Part shown: positions 27,924-37,979 of the stretch, piece after piece
How positions within the stretch are numbered: the stretch's first letter is position 1
Layout: each line of letters starts with the position of its first letter
Origin: Massilia sp. MS-15
GTDB lineage: Bacteria; Pseudomonadota; Gammaproteobacteria; Burkholderiales; Burkholderiaceae_D
Assembly (NCBI RefSeq): GCF_020176695.1
Contig: NZ_JAIWIA010000013.1
Coordinates: 62,001 to 126,000 of the forward strand
Direction: 5' to 3'
DNA length: 64,000 bases
Notes under the pieces: generated by a model
Databases searched by the model: none
Told to the model about the DNA's origin: nothing
What the model saw: only the letters and a program-made list of their open reading frames with translations
Translations under genes and position numbers: made by a program

Positions 27924-29573
27924 ATGAGTTTTGAAGCACTAGGTTTACACGCGTCGCTCGTCAAGGCGGTTGCTAGCGCCGGCTACACCAAGCCGACCCC
28001 GGTCCAGGAACAGGCCATCCCTGCCGGCATCGCCGGCCGTGACCTGCTGGTATCCTCGCAGACCGGTTCGGGCAAGACCGCGGCCTTCATGCTGCCGGCC
28101 CTGCACAAGCTGGCCAATGCCGAGCCAGCGGCGCCCGCACGCACCCCGGCGCAGAACGCGCAGTCGGCGCGCGCCCGCGGCGAACGCGTCCGCTTCACCC
28201 CGGCCCAGCCGAAGATGCTGGTCCTGACCCCGACCCGCGAACTGGCTCTGCAGGTGACCAGCGCGACCGAACAATATACGACCGACATGCGCCGCATCCG
28301 CGCCGTGTCGATCCTGGGCGGCATGCCCTACCCGAAGCAGATGCAGCTGCTGTCGAAGAATCCGGAAATCCTGGTGGCGACCCCGGGCCGCCTGATCGAC
28401 CACATGGAGTCGGGCAAGATCGATTTCTCCCAGCTCGAGATCCTGGTGCTGGACGAAGCCGACCGCATGCTGGACATGGGCTTCATCGAGGACATCGAGA
28501 AGATCGTCGCCGCGACCCCGGCCACCCGCCAGACCATGCTGTTCTCGGCCACGCTCGACGGCGTGGTGGGCAACATGGCGCGCCGCATCACCAGGGATCC
28601 GCAGACGATCCAGATCATGAGCGCCGCCAACCGCCACGAGAACATCGTGCAGAAGGTGCACTTTGTCGACGACCTGTCGCACAAGAACCGCCTGCTCGAC
28701 CACCTGCTGCGTGACGAGTCGATGGACCAGGCCGTGGTGTTCACCGCGACCAAGCGCGACGCCGACATGATCGCCGACCGCCTGAACATCGCCGGCTTCG
28801 CGGCCGCCGCCCTGCACGGCGACATGCACCAGGGCGCGCGCAACCGCACCCTGGACAGCATGCGCCGCGGCCAGGTGCGCGTGCTGGTGGCGACCGACGT
28901 CGCCGCGCGCGGCATCGACGTCCCGACCATCACCCACGTGGTGAACTACGACCTGCCGAAGTTCCCGGAAGACTACGTGCACCGCATCGGCCGTACCGGC
29001 CGCGCGGGCCGCAACGGTCTCGCGATCTCGCTGGTGAACCATGCCGAAGGCATGAACGTGAAGCGCATCGAGCGCTTCACCAAGCAGCTGATCCCGGTCG
29101 ACATCGTGGAAGGTTTCGAGCCGAAGCGTTCGGCACCGAGCCGCTCGGGTTCGCGTCCGGGCTGGAAGCCGGGGGACGGCCGCAATGCCGGCAAGCCGGG
29201 CCAGCGCAGCTTCGCCAAGCCGGCTTACGGCGACCGTGCTCCACGTGAAGGCGGCTTCGGCGCCCCGCGTGAAGGCGGCTACGCACGTCCGGCGGATAGC
29301 CGCCCTGCCGAAAGCCGTTACGCCGACCGCGGTCCGCGCGAAGGCTACGCACCGCGCAGCAGCTACGGTGACCGTCCGCAACGCGAAGGCGGCTACCGCC
29401 GCGACAGCGCCCCGCGCGAAGGCGCACCGGCAGGCGGCGTTCGCGAAGGCGGCTACCGCAGCACCCGCCCGGAAGGTGCCCGCTACGGCGAGAAGCGCGA
29501 AGGCGGCTTCGCCAGCAAGTCCGCGCACCCGCGTTCGGCCGACGGCGCACGCCGCAGCTTCGGCGACTACTGA
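27924..29573 (+). CDS. rhlE: DEAD-box RNA helicase, RhlE type
   Basis: ATP-dependent RNA helicase of 549 residues. The helicase core runs to about residue 390. It shows the Q motif (YTKPTPVQEQAIP), motif I SQTGSGKT, Ia PTRELALQ, II LDEADRMLDMGF (DEAD), III SAT, IV VVFTATKR, V ATDVAARGID and VI HRIGRTGRAGR. The C-terminal tail of about 150 residues is built from repeated R/P-R-E-G-G-Y/F units rich in Gly, Arg, Tyr and Ser, an RGG-like low-complexity tail likely to bind RNA or phase separate. It has a long leader and a strong terminator after the stop. Confidence 0.92.
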   Translation: MSFEALGLHASLVKAVASAGYTKPTPVQEQAIPAGIAGRDLLVSSQTGSGKTAAFMLPALHKLANAEPAAPARTPAQNAQSARARGERVRFTPAQPKMLVLTPTRELALQVTSATEQYTTDMRRIRAVSILGGMPYPKQMQLLSKNPEILVATPGRLIDHMESGKIDFSQLEILVLDEADRMLDMGFIEDIEKIVAATPATRQTMLFSATLDGVVGNMARRITRDPQTIQIMSAANRHENIVQKVHFVDDLSHKNRLLDHLLRDESMDQAVVFTATKRDADMIADRLNIAGFAAAALHGDMHQGARNRTLDSMRRGQVRVLVATDVAARGIDVPTITHVVNYDLPKFPEDYVHRIGRTGRAGRNGLAISLVNHAEGMNVKRIERFTKQLIPVDIVEGFEPKRSAPSRSGSRPGWKPGDGRNAGKPGQRSFAKPAYGDRAPREGGFGAPREGGYARPADSRPAESRYADRGPREGYAPRSSYGDRPQREGGYRRDSAPREGAPAGGVREGGYRSTRPEGARYGEKREGGFASKSAHPRSADGARRSFGDY

Positions 29574-29590
29574 TCGCTGAACCACCCCTG

Positions 29591-29620
29591 AAAATGGCTG
29601 CTTTGGCAGCCATTTTCTTT
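29591..29620 (+). terminator. Rho-independent terminator of the helicase gene
   Basis: AAAATGGCTGC-TTTG-GCAGCCATTTT followed by CTTTT. The 11-bp stem and T-run make a textbook terminator, usable from both strands. Confidence 0.92.
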
Positions 29621-29660
29621 TGGGGCGTGTTCATTTCTTAGGACCGGTGTTCTGGGTGGA

Positions 29661-29909
29661 CTAGTCGCCGCCGCCATCCCCACCATCGCCACCGTCGTCG
29701 GCGCCATCACCGGGGACCCAGCCGCCGCCATCTTCGCCTCCCTGCGCTGCACGACTCGCGCGCCGGTACTTCAGGCCGAGCCAGAAGCCGGCGATCAGCA
29801 GCAGTCCCCCGAACAAGACCCACCAGTAGGCGTGCTTGCTCCACGCCACCATCAACACGATCAAGCCGGCCAGCATCAGCAACAGATCCGGCATCTTGCG
29901 CGCTCCCAT
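29661..29909 (-). CDS. Small membrane protein with acidic glycine-rich tail
   Basis: An 82-residue protein. Two hydrophobic segments (LLLMLAGLIVLMVAW and WWVLFGGLLLIAGFWLGL, about residues 8-45) are followed by a basic stop-transfer stretch KYRRASR. The tail is Gly/Asp only in its last third (GDGADDGGDGGDGGGD). A strong ribosome site GGGGAG precedes the ATG. I do not recognise the family. It diverges from the senB-like gene. Confidence 0.7.
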   Translation of the reverse strand: MGARKMPDLLLMLAGLIVLMVAWSKHAYWWVLFGGLLLIAGFWLGLKYRRASRAAQGGEDGGGWVPGDGADDGGDGGDGGGD

Positions 29910-30033
29910 GAAAGCTCCCCTCTCTCCGCTGGGCCAGGCATGGCGGCCCGCCCATGCGGGAGTGTAGCTGCGGAGCAGCGCCAGCGCCAACCGCAGCGCA
30001 TGACATGGCGGCGAGGGGCGGCAAACGGCGGCG

Positions 30034-30039
30034 TATAAT
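30034..30039 (+). promoter_or_regulatory. -10 element of the senB-senC operon
   Basis: A perfect TATAAT lies inside the inverted repeat GGCG-TATAAT-CGCC, 28 bases before the GTG start of the glycosyltransferase. No good -35 is visible. The predicted transcript leader is about 20 nt. Confidence 0.5.
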
Positions 30040-30067
30040 CGCCGTCCCATCACTTGAGAAACCGCCT

Positions 30068-31066
30068 GTGCGCAAGCGCATCCTCATCGTCAGCCCCGCG
30101 ACCGCGCGCGACAACAACGGCAACTGGCAGACGGCCAGCCGCTGGGCGCGCTTCCTGCGCGACCTGCACGCGGTGGACATCGCCGCCGGCTGGGCGCTGC
30201 AGGATCCCGCGCCGGACCTGATGATCGCCCTGCATGCGCGCCGCTCGGCCGCCGCGCTGGCCGCCTTCCGCGCCGCCCATCCCGAACGGCCGTTGGCGCT
30301 GGTCCTGACCGGGACCGACCTGTACCGCGACATCGACACCGATCCGCACGCGCGCGCCTCGATCGAGCATGCCACGGCCCTGGTGCTGCTGCAGCCGGCC
30401 GGCCTGGCCCTGCTGCCGGAGGCGCTGCGCGGCAAGGCGCGCGTCATCTACCAGTCGGCCGCGAGCCTGCGGCCCTGGCGGCCCGCGCGCACGCCGCGCT
30501 ACCGCGACGTCTGCATGGTCGGCCACCTGCGCGAGGAAAAAGACCCCTTGTGCTTCATCCGCGCCGCGGGCCTGGTCACCCACCCGGCCGCGCGCCTGCT
30601 GCACATCGGCGGCGCACTCGATCCGGCCCTCGGCGCCACCGCCCAGCGCGCGCAAGCGGAGAACCCGCGCTATCGCTGGCTGGGCGCCCTGTCCCATGCG
30701 GATGCGCGGCAGCGCCTGAAACGCTGCCACGCGATGGCCATCACCTCACGCATGGAGGGCGGCGCGAACGTCATCATCGAAGCCGTCACCTGCGGCGTGC
30801 CGGTGCTGGCATCGAACATCAGCGGCAACCGCGGCATGCTGGGCGAGGACTACGCCGGCTATTTCGCGGCGGGCGACGCGGCCGCCCTGGCGCGCCTGGT
30901 CGATCGCGCGATCGCCGACGCCGGCTTCGCCGCCCTGCTGCGCCGCCAGTGCGCGGCGCGCGCGCCGCTGTTCGCACCTGGCGCCGAGAAAGCGGCGCTG
31001 CGCGACATGGTGGATAATCTTTTCCTTCGCGCCCCGCGCACAACCCTCGATACGGAATCACGATGA
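30068..31066 (+). CDS. senB: Selenosugar synthase-like glycosyltransferase (SenB family)
   Basis: A GT-B-fold protein of 332 residues. It resembles the SenB family, which joins selenophosphate to a UDP-sugar to make a seleno-sugar for selenoneine synthesis. Family-like segments are ILIVSPATARDNNGNWQTASRW at the N terminus, LIALHARRSAAALAAF, VLTGTDLYRDI, MVGHLREEKDP and SRMEGGANVIIEAVTCGVPVLASNISGN. I placed the start at GTG 30068; the frame is open further upstream without a ribosome site. Its stop overlaps the next start as ATGA, coupling it to a selenophosphate synthetase. That partnership strongly supports the selenium role. The recognition rests on remembered family patterns, not a search. 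Confidence 0.8.
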   Translation: MRKRILIVSPATARDNNGNWQTASRWARFLRDLHAVDIAAGWALQDPAPDLMIALHARRSAAALAAFRAAHPERPLALVLTGTDLYRDIDTDPHARASIEHATALVLLQPAGLALLPEALRGKARVIYQSAASLRPWRPARTPRYRDVCMVGHLREEKDPLCFIRAAGLVTHPAARLLHIGGALDPALGATAQRAQAENPRYRWLGALSHADARQRLKRCHAMAITSRMEGGANVIIEAVTCGVPVLASNISGNRGMLGEDYAGYFAAGDAAALARLVDRAIADAGFAALLRRQCAARAPLFAPGAEKAALRDMVDNLFLRAPRTTLDTESR

Positions 31067-32118
31067 GCACGACGACCGCGCAACCCATCAAACTCACCTC
31101 CTTCTCGCATGGCGGCGGCTGCGGCTGCAAGATCGCGCCCGGCGTGCTGGCGGAAATCCTCGGTAAATCGAAAGGCTTCCCCGTGCCGAAGGAGCTGCTG
31201 GTCGGCATCGAGACGGCCGACGATGCCGCCGTCTACCTGCTCAACGACGAGCAGGCCCTGATCGCCACCACCGACTTCTTCATGCCCATCGTCGACGACC
31301 CCTTCGACTTCGGCCGTATCGCCGCCACCAATGCGATCTCGGACGTGTACGCGATGGGCGGCACCCCGATCATGGCCCTGGCCCTGGTCGGCATGCCGGT
31401 AAACAAACTGCCACTGGAGACGATCGGCCAGATCATCCGCGGCGGCGAGTCGGTGTGCGCCGAGGCCGGCATTCCGATCGCGGGCGGCCATACGATCGAC
31501 TCGGTCGAGCCGATCTACGGCCTGGTGGTGATGGGACTGGTGCATCCGTCGAAGGTCAAGCGCAATGCCGATGCCCGTGCCGGGGACGTGCTGGTGCTCG
31601 GCAAGCCGCTCGGCGTGGGTGTGCTGTCGGCCGCGTTGAAGAAAGATGTGCTCGGCCCCGATGGCTATGCGGCGATGATCGCCAACACCACCAGGCTGAA
31701 CAAGCCGGGGCGCCTGCTGGCCGAGATGCCGGGCGTGCACGCCATGACCGACGTCACCGGCTTCGGCCTGCTCGGCCACCTGCTGGAACTGGCGCGCGGC
31801 GCACAGCTCTCGGCCACGCTCGAGATGGACCGGGTGCCGCTGCTGCCCGGCGTGCTGCAACTGGCCCAGGACGGCTATTTCACCGGCGCTTCCGGGCGCA
31901 ACTGGGAAGCCTATGGCAAGGACGTCGCGCTGGGCGACGCCGTCACGCCGGCCCAGCGCGCCCTGCTGACCGATCCGCAGACTTCCGGCGGCCTCCTGGT
32001 CTCCTGCGACCCGGCCAGCGTGGACGAGGTGCTGGCGCTGTTCGCGCGCGAAGGCTTCGACGCGGCGGCGGTGATCGGGCGCATGGAAGCGGGCGCGCCG
32101 CGCGTCACGGTGGCCTGA
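31063..32118 (+). CDS. selD: Selenophosphate synthetase (SelD/SenC)
   Basis: Makes selenophosphate from selenide and ATP, 351 residues. The flexible N-terminal loop has SHGGGCGCKIAP with catalytic Cys20 and Lys23. ATP and metal sites are in TADDAAVY, TTDFFMPIVDDPFDFGRIAATNAISDVYAMGG and AGGHTIDS, and the C-terminal domain has MTDVTGFGLLGHLLELARG and LLTDPQTSGGLL. The position is Cys, not selenocysteine. The ATG overlaps the senB stop (ATGA), so this copy is probably the SenC of a selenosugar pathway. It may also serve other selenium uses such as SelA or SelU, which are not in the window. Confidence 0.93.
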   Translation: MSTTTAQPIKLTSFSHGGGCGCKIAPGVLAEILGKSKGFPVPKELLVGIETADDAAVYLLNDEQALIATTDFFMPIVDDPFDFGRIAATNAISDVYAMGGTPIMALALVGMPVNKLPLETIGQIIRGGESVCAEAGIPIAGGHTIDSVEPIYGLVVMGLVHPSKVKRNADARAGDVLVLGKPLGVGVLSAALKKDVLGPDGYAAMIANTTRLNKPGRLLAEMPGVHAMTDVTGFGLLGHLLELARGAQLSATLEMDRVPLLPGVLQLAQDGYFTGASGRNWEAYGKDVALGDAVTPAQRALLTDPQTSGGLLVSCDPASVDEVLALFAREGFDAAAVIGRMEAGAPRVTVA

Positions 32119-32144
32119 GCCGGATGTACTGGCGTTGGCGCCGG

Positions 32145-32504
32145 CTAGCGTAGCACCGCCACCGCCTGTCCGCTCAGCCTGACGTCGATCGCCGCGGCAT
32201 CGGCGGCGCTCTTGCGCCTGATCGAGATGGCACCGTCCAGGGTCCTGAACTGGCCATCCCTGCCGCCCTGCAGCTGCTGGCGCGGGCGCTTGTCCAGCTG
32301 GACGTAGACCTCGGTGCCGTCGAAATCGACGGACATGCGGCGCCCGTCGCTCAGCTGGTAGTCGCCGGCGATCTCGGACATCTGCTGGGCGGTGGGCGGC
32401 GCATCCGCATCGGCCGGGGCGGCCAGCATCGCATGGGCGAGCGGCGACAGGACGGTAGCGGCAAAGGCGGCGGCGATCAGGACGGGCGACAGGGAACGGC
32501 ACAT
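32145..32504 (-). CDS. Secreted protein of unknown function
   Basis: A 119-residue protein with a Sec signal peptide (LSPVLIAAAFAATVLSPLAHA, cleavage near residue 25). The mature part, starting near LAAPADADAPPTAQQM, contains IAGDYQLSDGRRMSVDFDGTEVYVQLD, a compact beta-rich segment seen in small exported Massilia-like proteins. The ribosome site AAGGAG precedes the ATG at good spacing. Convergent with selD. No function can be assigned. Confidence 0.7.
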   Translation of the reverse strand: MCRSLSPVLIAAAFAATVLSPLAHAMLAAPADADAPPTAQQMSEIAGDYQLSDGRRMSVDFDGTEVYVQLDKRPRQQLQGGRDGQFRTLDGAISIRRKSAADAAAIDVRLSGQAVAVLR

Positions 32505-32611
32505 GATGGGCTCCTTGGTAGTGAGGGGATGATGGCCACGACCCGTGGCCAGGAGCCCACTGTAGAGCGCACCCGACCGTCGTTTATTGCGCGACGTTAA
32601 TTTTAGTTTCC

Positions 32612-32788
32612 CTACGGAACAAATTCAGCCTCCGTTTGATCCGCGCCATGCGGGTCGACAGGGCCGGCCCAGGGCGCCGGAAGGCGCAGCGACAGCGCAA
32701 GCGCGCCCAACACCACCATCACGCACAGCAGGCAGACGAGGGCGAGCACGACCGGCAGGGGAAGGACGACGGCGGGTAGAGGATCCAT
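32612..32788 (-). CDS. Predicted 58-residue single-span membrane protein
   Basis: ATG at 32788 to TAG at 32614-32612. It encodes a strongly hydrophobic N-terminal helix (VVLPLPVVLALVCLLCVMVV, about residues 7-26), then a short linker and an acidic tail (GADQTEAEFVP). CGGAG lies seven bases before the ATG. The hydrophobic helix and ribosome site make it a credible gene. Unknown family. It fills the gap between the secreted protein gene and yihY; the remaining 32505-32611 and 32789-32923 segments show nothing else. Confidence 0.6.
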   Translation of the reverse strand: MDPLPAVVLPLPVVLALVCLLCVMVVLGALALSLRLPAPWAGPVDPHGADQTEAEFVP

Positions 32789-32923
32789 GGCAAGCTCCGG
32801 AGTTGTCAGGCGGTGCGAACGCTTGCGCTATCCCAAGTGTCGCTCCGCATGACCCACTGTGCCATTTCTTGTAACAATAAAATTGATTAGACGCAATTCG
32901 TCATGCAATCCGGCACCATCGCT

Positions 32924-33849
32924 TCACGGACCGGTGCGCAGTCCCGGTGATGGCTGCCCGGCCAGGCCATGTCCTACCCGCTCGTATTCCGCGATCACCT
33001 GGGCGCCCAGCAGCAGCAGGGTGGCGGCGATCTCGAGGCTGAACATGACCACGATCGCCGTGGTCATCGAGCCGTACACGACATTCACTTGCGACAGGGT
33101 GGAGAAGTACCAGACCAGCACGTGGCGCGCGAGTTCCCACAACAGTGCCGCGCTGACGCCGCCGACCAGGGCGTGCCAGATCGACAGGCGCCCCACCGGC
33201 ATCACCAGGTAGATCGAGGTCAGCACCAGGATCTCGCCGAGCAGCCCGAGCAGGTAGAGCAGCACGCCGGAGACCCCGCCCAGCGACCACTGGTAGCCGA
33301 ACAGCCAGACGCTCTCTTCCCCCATCACCTCCAGCGTACCGGCGACCAGGGTGACGATCATCACGCCCAGGCCCAGCGCCAGGATGTAGCAGTACGGCAG
33401 CACGGCCGACACCACGAAATGGCGGCGCCTGTCCGCCACCCGGTGGATGAAGATCACGCTCATCGCGTTCTCCAGCACCGTGAAGGCGAGCGAGCTGAAA
33501 AACAGCATGGTCGCCCCCAGCAGCCAGGTGATCAGTTCGCGGTTCTCGAGGAAGTGCGCGACCTCGGCCACGATCGGCGCCGACTGGGCCGGCACCAGCA
33601 TGCCGAGGTAGCGGGTCAGGGTTTCCAGCAGCTCGGCCTGGTCGATGAAGTGCGACAGCGCCACCACCACCAGCATCAGGAAGGGTACGATCGACAGCAG
33701 CGCGTAGTAGGCCACGGCGCCAGCCAGCAGCAGGCCCTGGTTGGCGCGGAAGCCCTTCACCACCTGCAGCACGAAGGCGAACGGATGGGCCAGGATCCAG
33801 GCGTTGGCGCGCTGGTCCAGCAGGCGCTCACGCCAGCTACGGCGGCGGT

Positions 33850-33853
<4 letters not shown>
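32924..33853 (-). CDS. YihY/BrkB family inner-membrane protein
   Basis: A polytopic membrane protein of 309 residues with about six helices. Family marks are FRANQGLLLAGAVAYYALLSIVPFLML near the start and YGSMTTAIVVMFSLEIAATLLLLGAQVIAEYER near the end. The ATG overlaps the egtB stop as ATGA, so it is translationally coupled to ergothioneine genes. YihY proteins have no firmly known substrate. The context makes export or transport of a histidine betaine thiol or selenol a testable guess. The C-terminal 16 residues are hydrophilic. Confidence 0.88.
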
Positions 33854-35081
<1,228 letters not shown>

Positions 35082-35082
<1 letters not shown>

Positions 35083-36053
35083 CAGCCGCTCGCCTGTGCG
35101 TGGATCACCGCGAACCAGCGCTGCGGATCGGTCCAGACCCGGGTGGCCTCGAAGCCGGAGCGTTCCAGCAGCGCGATCGCCTCGGCCTGCTGGTACTTGT
35201 AACTGTTTTCGGTGTGGATGCAGTCGCCCGCCTCGAACACCCGGCCGCCGCCGTTCCAGCGCACTTCCTGGCGCCGCACTGCTTCCAGGTGCATCTCGAC
35301 CCGTCCCTGGGCGGGATTGTAGAACCCGTGGTGGCGCCAGGCGCGGATGTCGAAGTCGGCGCCCAGCAGGCGGTTCACGTGGCGCAGCACGTTCAGGTTG
35401 AAGGCGGCGGTGACGCCCAGCGCGTCGTCGTAGGCGGCATCCAGCACGGCCTTGTCCTTGGCCAGGTCGATCCCGATCAGCAGGCCGCCGTCGCTGCCGC
35501 ACTGGGCGCGCAGGCGGCGCAGCAGGCCCTGCGCCTCGTCCGGCGTGAAATTGCCGATCGAGGAACCGGGGTAGAAGAACAGGCGGCGCGCGGCGCGCAC
35601 CTGGGATGGCAGCTCGAAGCGGCTGGAAAAGTCCATGCCCAGGCCTTCCATGGCGATCAGGGGAAAGCGCTGGCGCAGGCGCGCCAGGGCATCGCACAGG
35701 AACTCGGCGGAGATGTCGACCGCCACGTACTGGGCCGGGGCCAGTAGCGGAAATAGCGCCGCCGCCTTGGCGCAGTTGCCGGCGCCGAGGTCGACCAGGG
35801 TAGCGCCGCTGCCGGCCGCGCGCGCGATCTCGGCGCCGTGGCACGCGAAGATCGCCGCCTCGACCCGGGTCGGATAATACTCGGGCAGCTCGCAGATGGC
35901 TTCGAACAGCTTGGAGCCGAGCGCGTCGTACAGGAACTTGGGGGCGATCCAGGCCTGGGGCGCGGCCAGGCCTGCGTGCAGCTCGCCGGCCACGTGGGCA
36001 TTCGTGGCGCGCGGGGGGGCTTCCGTGCAGGAGATGTGCATAAGCGTTATCAT
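35082..36053 (-). CDS. egtD: L-histidine N-alpha-methyltransferase EgtD
   Basis: SAM-dependent enzyme making hercynine (trimethylhistidine), the shared precursor of ergothioneine and selenoneine. Typical blocks are KFLYDALGSKLFEAICELPEYYPTRVE, LVDLGAGNCAKAA, YVAVDISAEFL, LFFYPGSSIGNFTPDEA, and GIDLAKDKAVLDAAYDDALGVTAAFNLNVL. The C terminus has TENSYKYQ. About 323 residues is normal. Starts are possible at GTG 36065, ATG 36053 and ATG 36041; all have weak ribosome sites, and I chose the middle one. First gene of the egtD-egtB-yihY operon and divergent from the selenate-type transporter. Confidence 0.92.
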
Positions 36054-36092
36054 TCGTGCCGCCACGCCGCGGCTTGCGTCATGGCATAAGTT

Positions 36093-36114
36093 AAGCTGAA
36101 GTGAAGCTGAAGTT
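36093..36114. repeat. Two direct repeats with 11-bp period in the egtD/transporter intergenic region
   Basis: AAGCTGAAGTG and AAGCTGAAGTT are adjacent copies (36093-36103 and 36104-36114), one helical turn apart. They lie 40-61 bp upstream of egtD in the 192-bp divergent gap. This is a plausible operator for a regulator of both sides. No clear promoter could be read for the transporter. Confidence 0.45.
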
Positions 36115-36245
36115 CGGCCAAGCCGGCCGCCGAGTTGCCGTTTTGGCCATCATAGCGGAATCCCGATTTTGACCGCATCCCGCTGGCGTGCGGGCACGAC
36201 GAACCCGGTTCACCCATTTCCATTTACCTGACCAGAAAGCCAAGC

Positions 36246-37133
36246 ATGATGTCCTTCTCGCCTTTGCGTGCCCTGAAAACCATGTTCACCGCCACCGCCG
36301 CGGCTGGCCTGATGTTCGCCGCCACCGGCGCCGGCGCCCAGAACACCCCGGGCGTGCTGCGGGTCTCGGCCATCCCGGACGAAGCCCCGACCGAACTGCA
36401 GCGCAAGTTCAAGCCGCTGGGCGACTACCTGGCCAAGGCCACCGGCCTGAAGGTCGAGTTCACCCCGGTGACCGATTACGCGGCCTCGGTCGAAGGACTC
36501 ATCAACCGCAAGATCGACATGGTCTGGTTCGGCGGCTTCACTTTCGTGCAGGCGCACGCGCGCAGCAAGGGCCAGGTCACGCCGCTGGTGCAGCGCGCCG
36601 AAGACGAGAAGTTCCGCTCGGTCTTCATCACCACCAACCCGGCCATCCAGAAGCTGGAAGACCTGAAGGGCAAGACCCTGTCCTTCGGTTCGGAATCCTC
36701 GACCTCGGGCCACCTGATGCCGCGCTCCTACCTGCTGGCGGCGAAGATCAACCCGGACACCGACCTCAAGCGCGTGGCGTACTCTGGCGCGCACGACGCC
36801 ACCGTGGCCGCGGTCGCGGGTGGCAAGGTCGATGCCGGCGCCCTCAACATCTCGGTATGGGAAAAGCTGGTCGAAGCGAAGAAGGTCGATCCGAAAGTCG
36901 TGCGCGTGTTCTACACCACCCCCGGCTACTTCGACTACAACTGGTCGGTACGCAGCGACATGAGCCCGGCCCTGCAGAAGAAGATCACGGACGCCTTCCT
37001 GGCGCTGAACGACGGCACCCCCGAAGGCAAGCAGATCCTCGACCTGCAGCGCGCCACCAGGTTCATCCCGACCAGGGCCGCCAACTACGGCGCGATCGAG
37101 GCGGCGGCGCGCAACGCCGGCCTGCTCAAGTAA
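36246..37133 (+). CDS. Putative selenate ABC transporter substrate-binding protein (phosphonate-binding PhnD-like)
   Basis: Periplasmic binding protein of 295 residues with a signal peptide ending GATGAGAQ-NT. The sequence RVSAIPDEAPTELQRKFKPLG, the conserved EFTPVTDYAASVEGLINRKIDMVWFGGFTFVQA, and YSGAHDATVAAVAGGKVDAGALNISVWEK match the PhnD-related group annotated as putative selenate transporters, found near selD and related genes. The ligand is not proven; phosphonate or phosphite cannot be excluded. The presence of senB-senC about 5 kb away favours a selenium oxyanion. First gene of a five-gene transport operon. Confidence 0.78.
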   Translation: MMSFSPLRALKTMFTATAAAGLMFAATGAGAQNTPGVLRVSAIPDEAPTELQRKFKPLGDYLAKATGLKVEFTPVTDYAASVEGLINRKIDMVWFGGFTFVQAHARSKGQVTPLVQRAEDEKFRSVFITTNPAIQKLEDLKGKTLSFGSESSTSGHLMPRSYLLAAKINPDTDLKRVAYSGAHDATVAAVAGGKVDAGALNISVWEKLVEAKKVDPKVVRVFYTTPGYFDYNWSVRSDMSPALQKKITDAFLALNDGTPEGKQILDLQRATRFIPTRAANYGAIEAAARNAGLLK

Positions 37134-37151
37134 GACCTGCGCGGGCTCCCG

Positions 37152-37979
37152 ATGAGCTTCCTGCTCGAGCAACTCACGGTGCGCCACCTGGCGTCCGGAC
37201 GCGCGGCGGCGCAGGCGCCGGCCGCCCTGCACGCGCTCGACCTGGCCATCGCGCCCGGGGAACAGCTGGCCCTGATCGGTCCTTCCGGGGCCGGCAAGAC
37301 CACCCTGCTGGCCACCCTTGCGTGCGCCCACCGTCCGGCCGAGGGCCGCTTCGAGGTGTTCGGCCAGGATCCCTGGGCCCTGTCCCAGGGCGCGCGCCAC
37401 CGCCTGCGCGCGCGCCTGTTCCTGGCGCCGCAGACCCCGCCCCTGCCGCCGCGCCAGCGCGTGGTGACGGCGGTGCTGGCCGCCCGCCTGCCGCACATGA
37501 GCCTGTGGCAGGCTTTCGCTTCGCTGCTGCACCCCGCCGATCCGGACGCGGCCCATGCGGCGCTGGTCCGCTTCGGCCTGGGCGACAAGCTGTATGCGCG
37601 CGTCGACCGCCTGTCCGGCGGCGAGCGCCAGCGCTGCGGCCTGGCGCGCCTGCTGCTCTCCAGCGCCGAGGCGCTGCTGGCCGACGAGCCGATCTCCGCG
37701 CTCGACCCGGCCCTGGCCCAGCACACCCTGGCCACCCTGCAGGCCGAGGCACGCAGCCGCAACGCGGCCCTGGTGTGCAGCCTGCACCAGGTCGACATGG
37801 CACGCGCCCATTTTCCGCGCCTGGTCGGCCTGCGCGCCGGCCGCATCGTGTTCGACGCTCCGCGCGAAGCCGTCACCGACGCCATGATCGCCGCGCTCTA
37901 CGAGAACGACTCGGTGCAGCCGCGTCCGGCCCAGCCGCACGAATCCCCCGACCGCATCGCCGTCGGCGCCTGCTTCTGA
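37152..37979 (+). CDS. ABC transporter ATP-binding protein (PhnC-like)
   Basis: ATPase of 275 residues with Walker A GPSGAGKTT, a Q-loop region around LAPQTPPLPPRQ, signature LSGGERQRCGLARLLL and Walker B ALLADEPISALDP. It resembles the PhnC class but has a somewhat shorter, Ala/Leu-rich core. It sits 18 bp after the binding protein gene and its stop overlaps the first permease start (TGATG). It would energise import by the two permeases. Confidence 0.88.
   Translation: MSFLLEQLTVRHLASGRAAAQAPAALHALDLAIAPGEQLALIGPSGAGKTTLLATLACAHRPAEGRFEVFGQDPWALSQGARHRLRARLFLAPQTPPLPPRQRVVTAVLAARLPHMSLWQAFASLLHPADPDAAHAALVRFGLGDKLYARVDRLSGGERQRCGLARLLLSSAEALLADEPISALDPALAQHTLATLQAEARSRNAALVCSLHQVDMARAHFPRLVGLRAGRIVFDAPREAVTDAMIAALYENDSVQPRPAQPHESPDRIAVGACF

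Noticed and set aside
27945..29585. 546-codon minus-strand frame over rhlE
   Set aside because: Antisense shadow; the plus strand has all DEAD-box motifs in order.
32587..32874. Plus-strand frame between the secreted unknown protein and yihY
   Set aside because: It lies opposite the 58-codon membrane ORF. The minus-strand frame has a ribosome site and a clear helix; the plus frame has neither.
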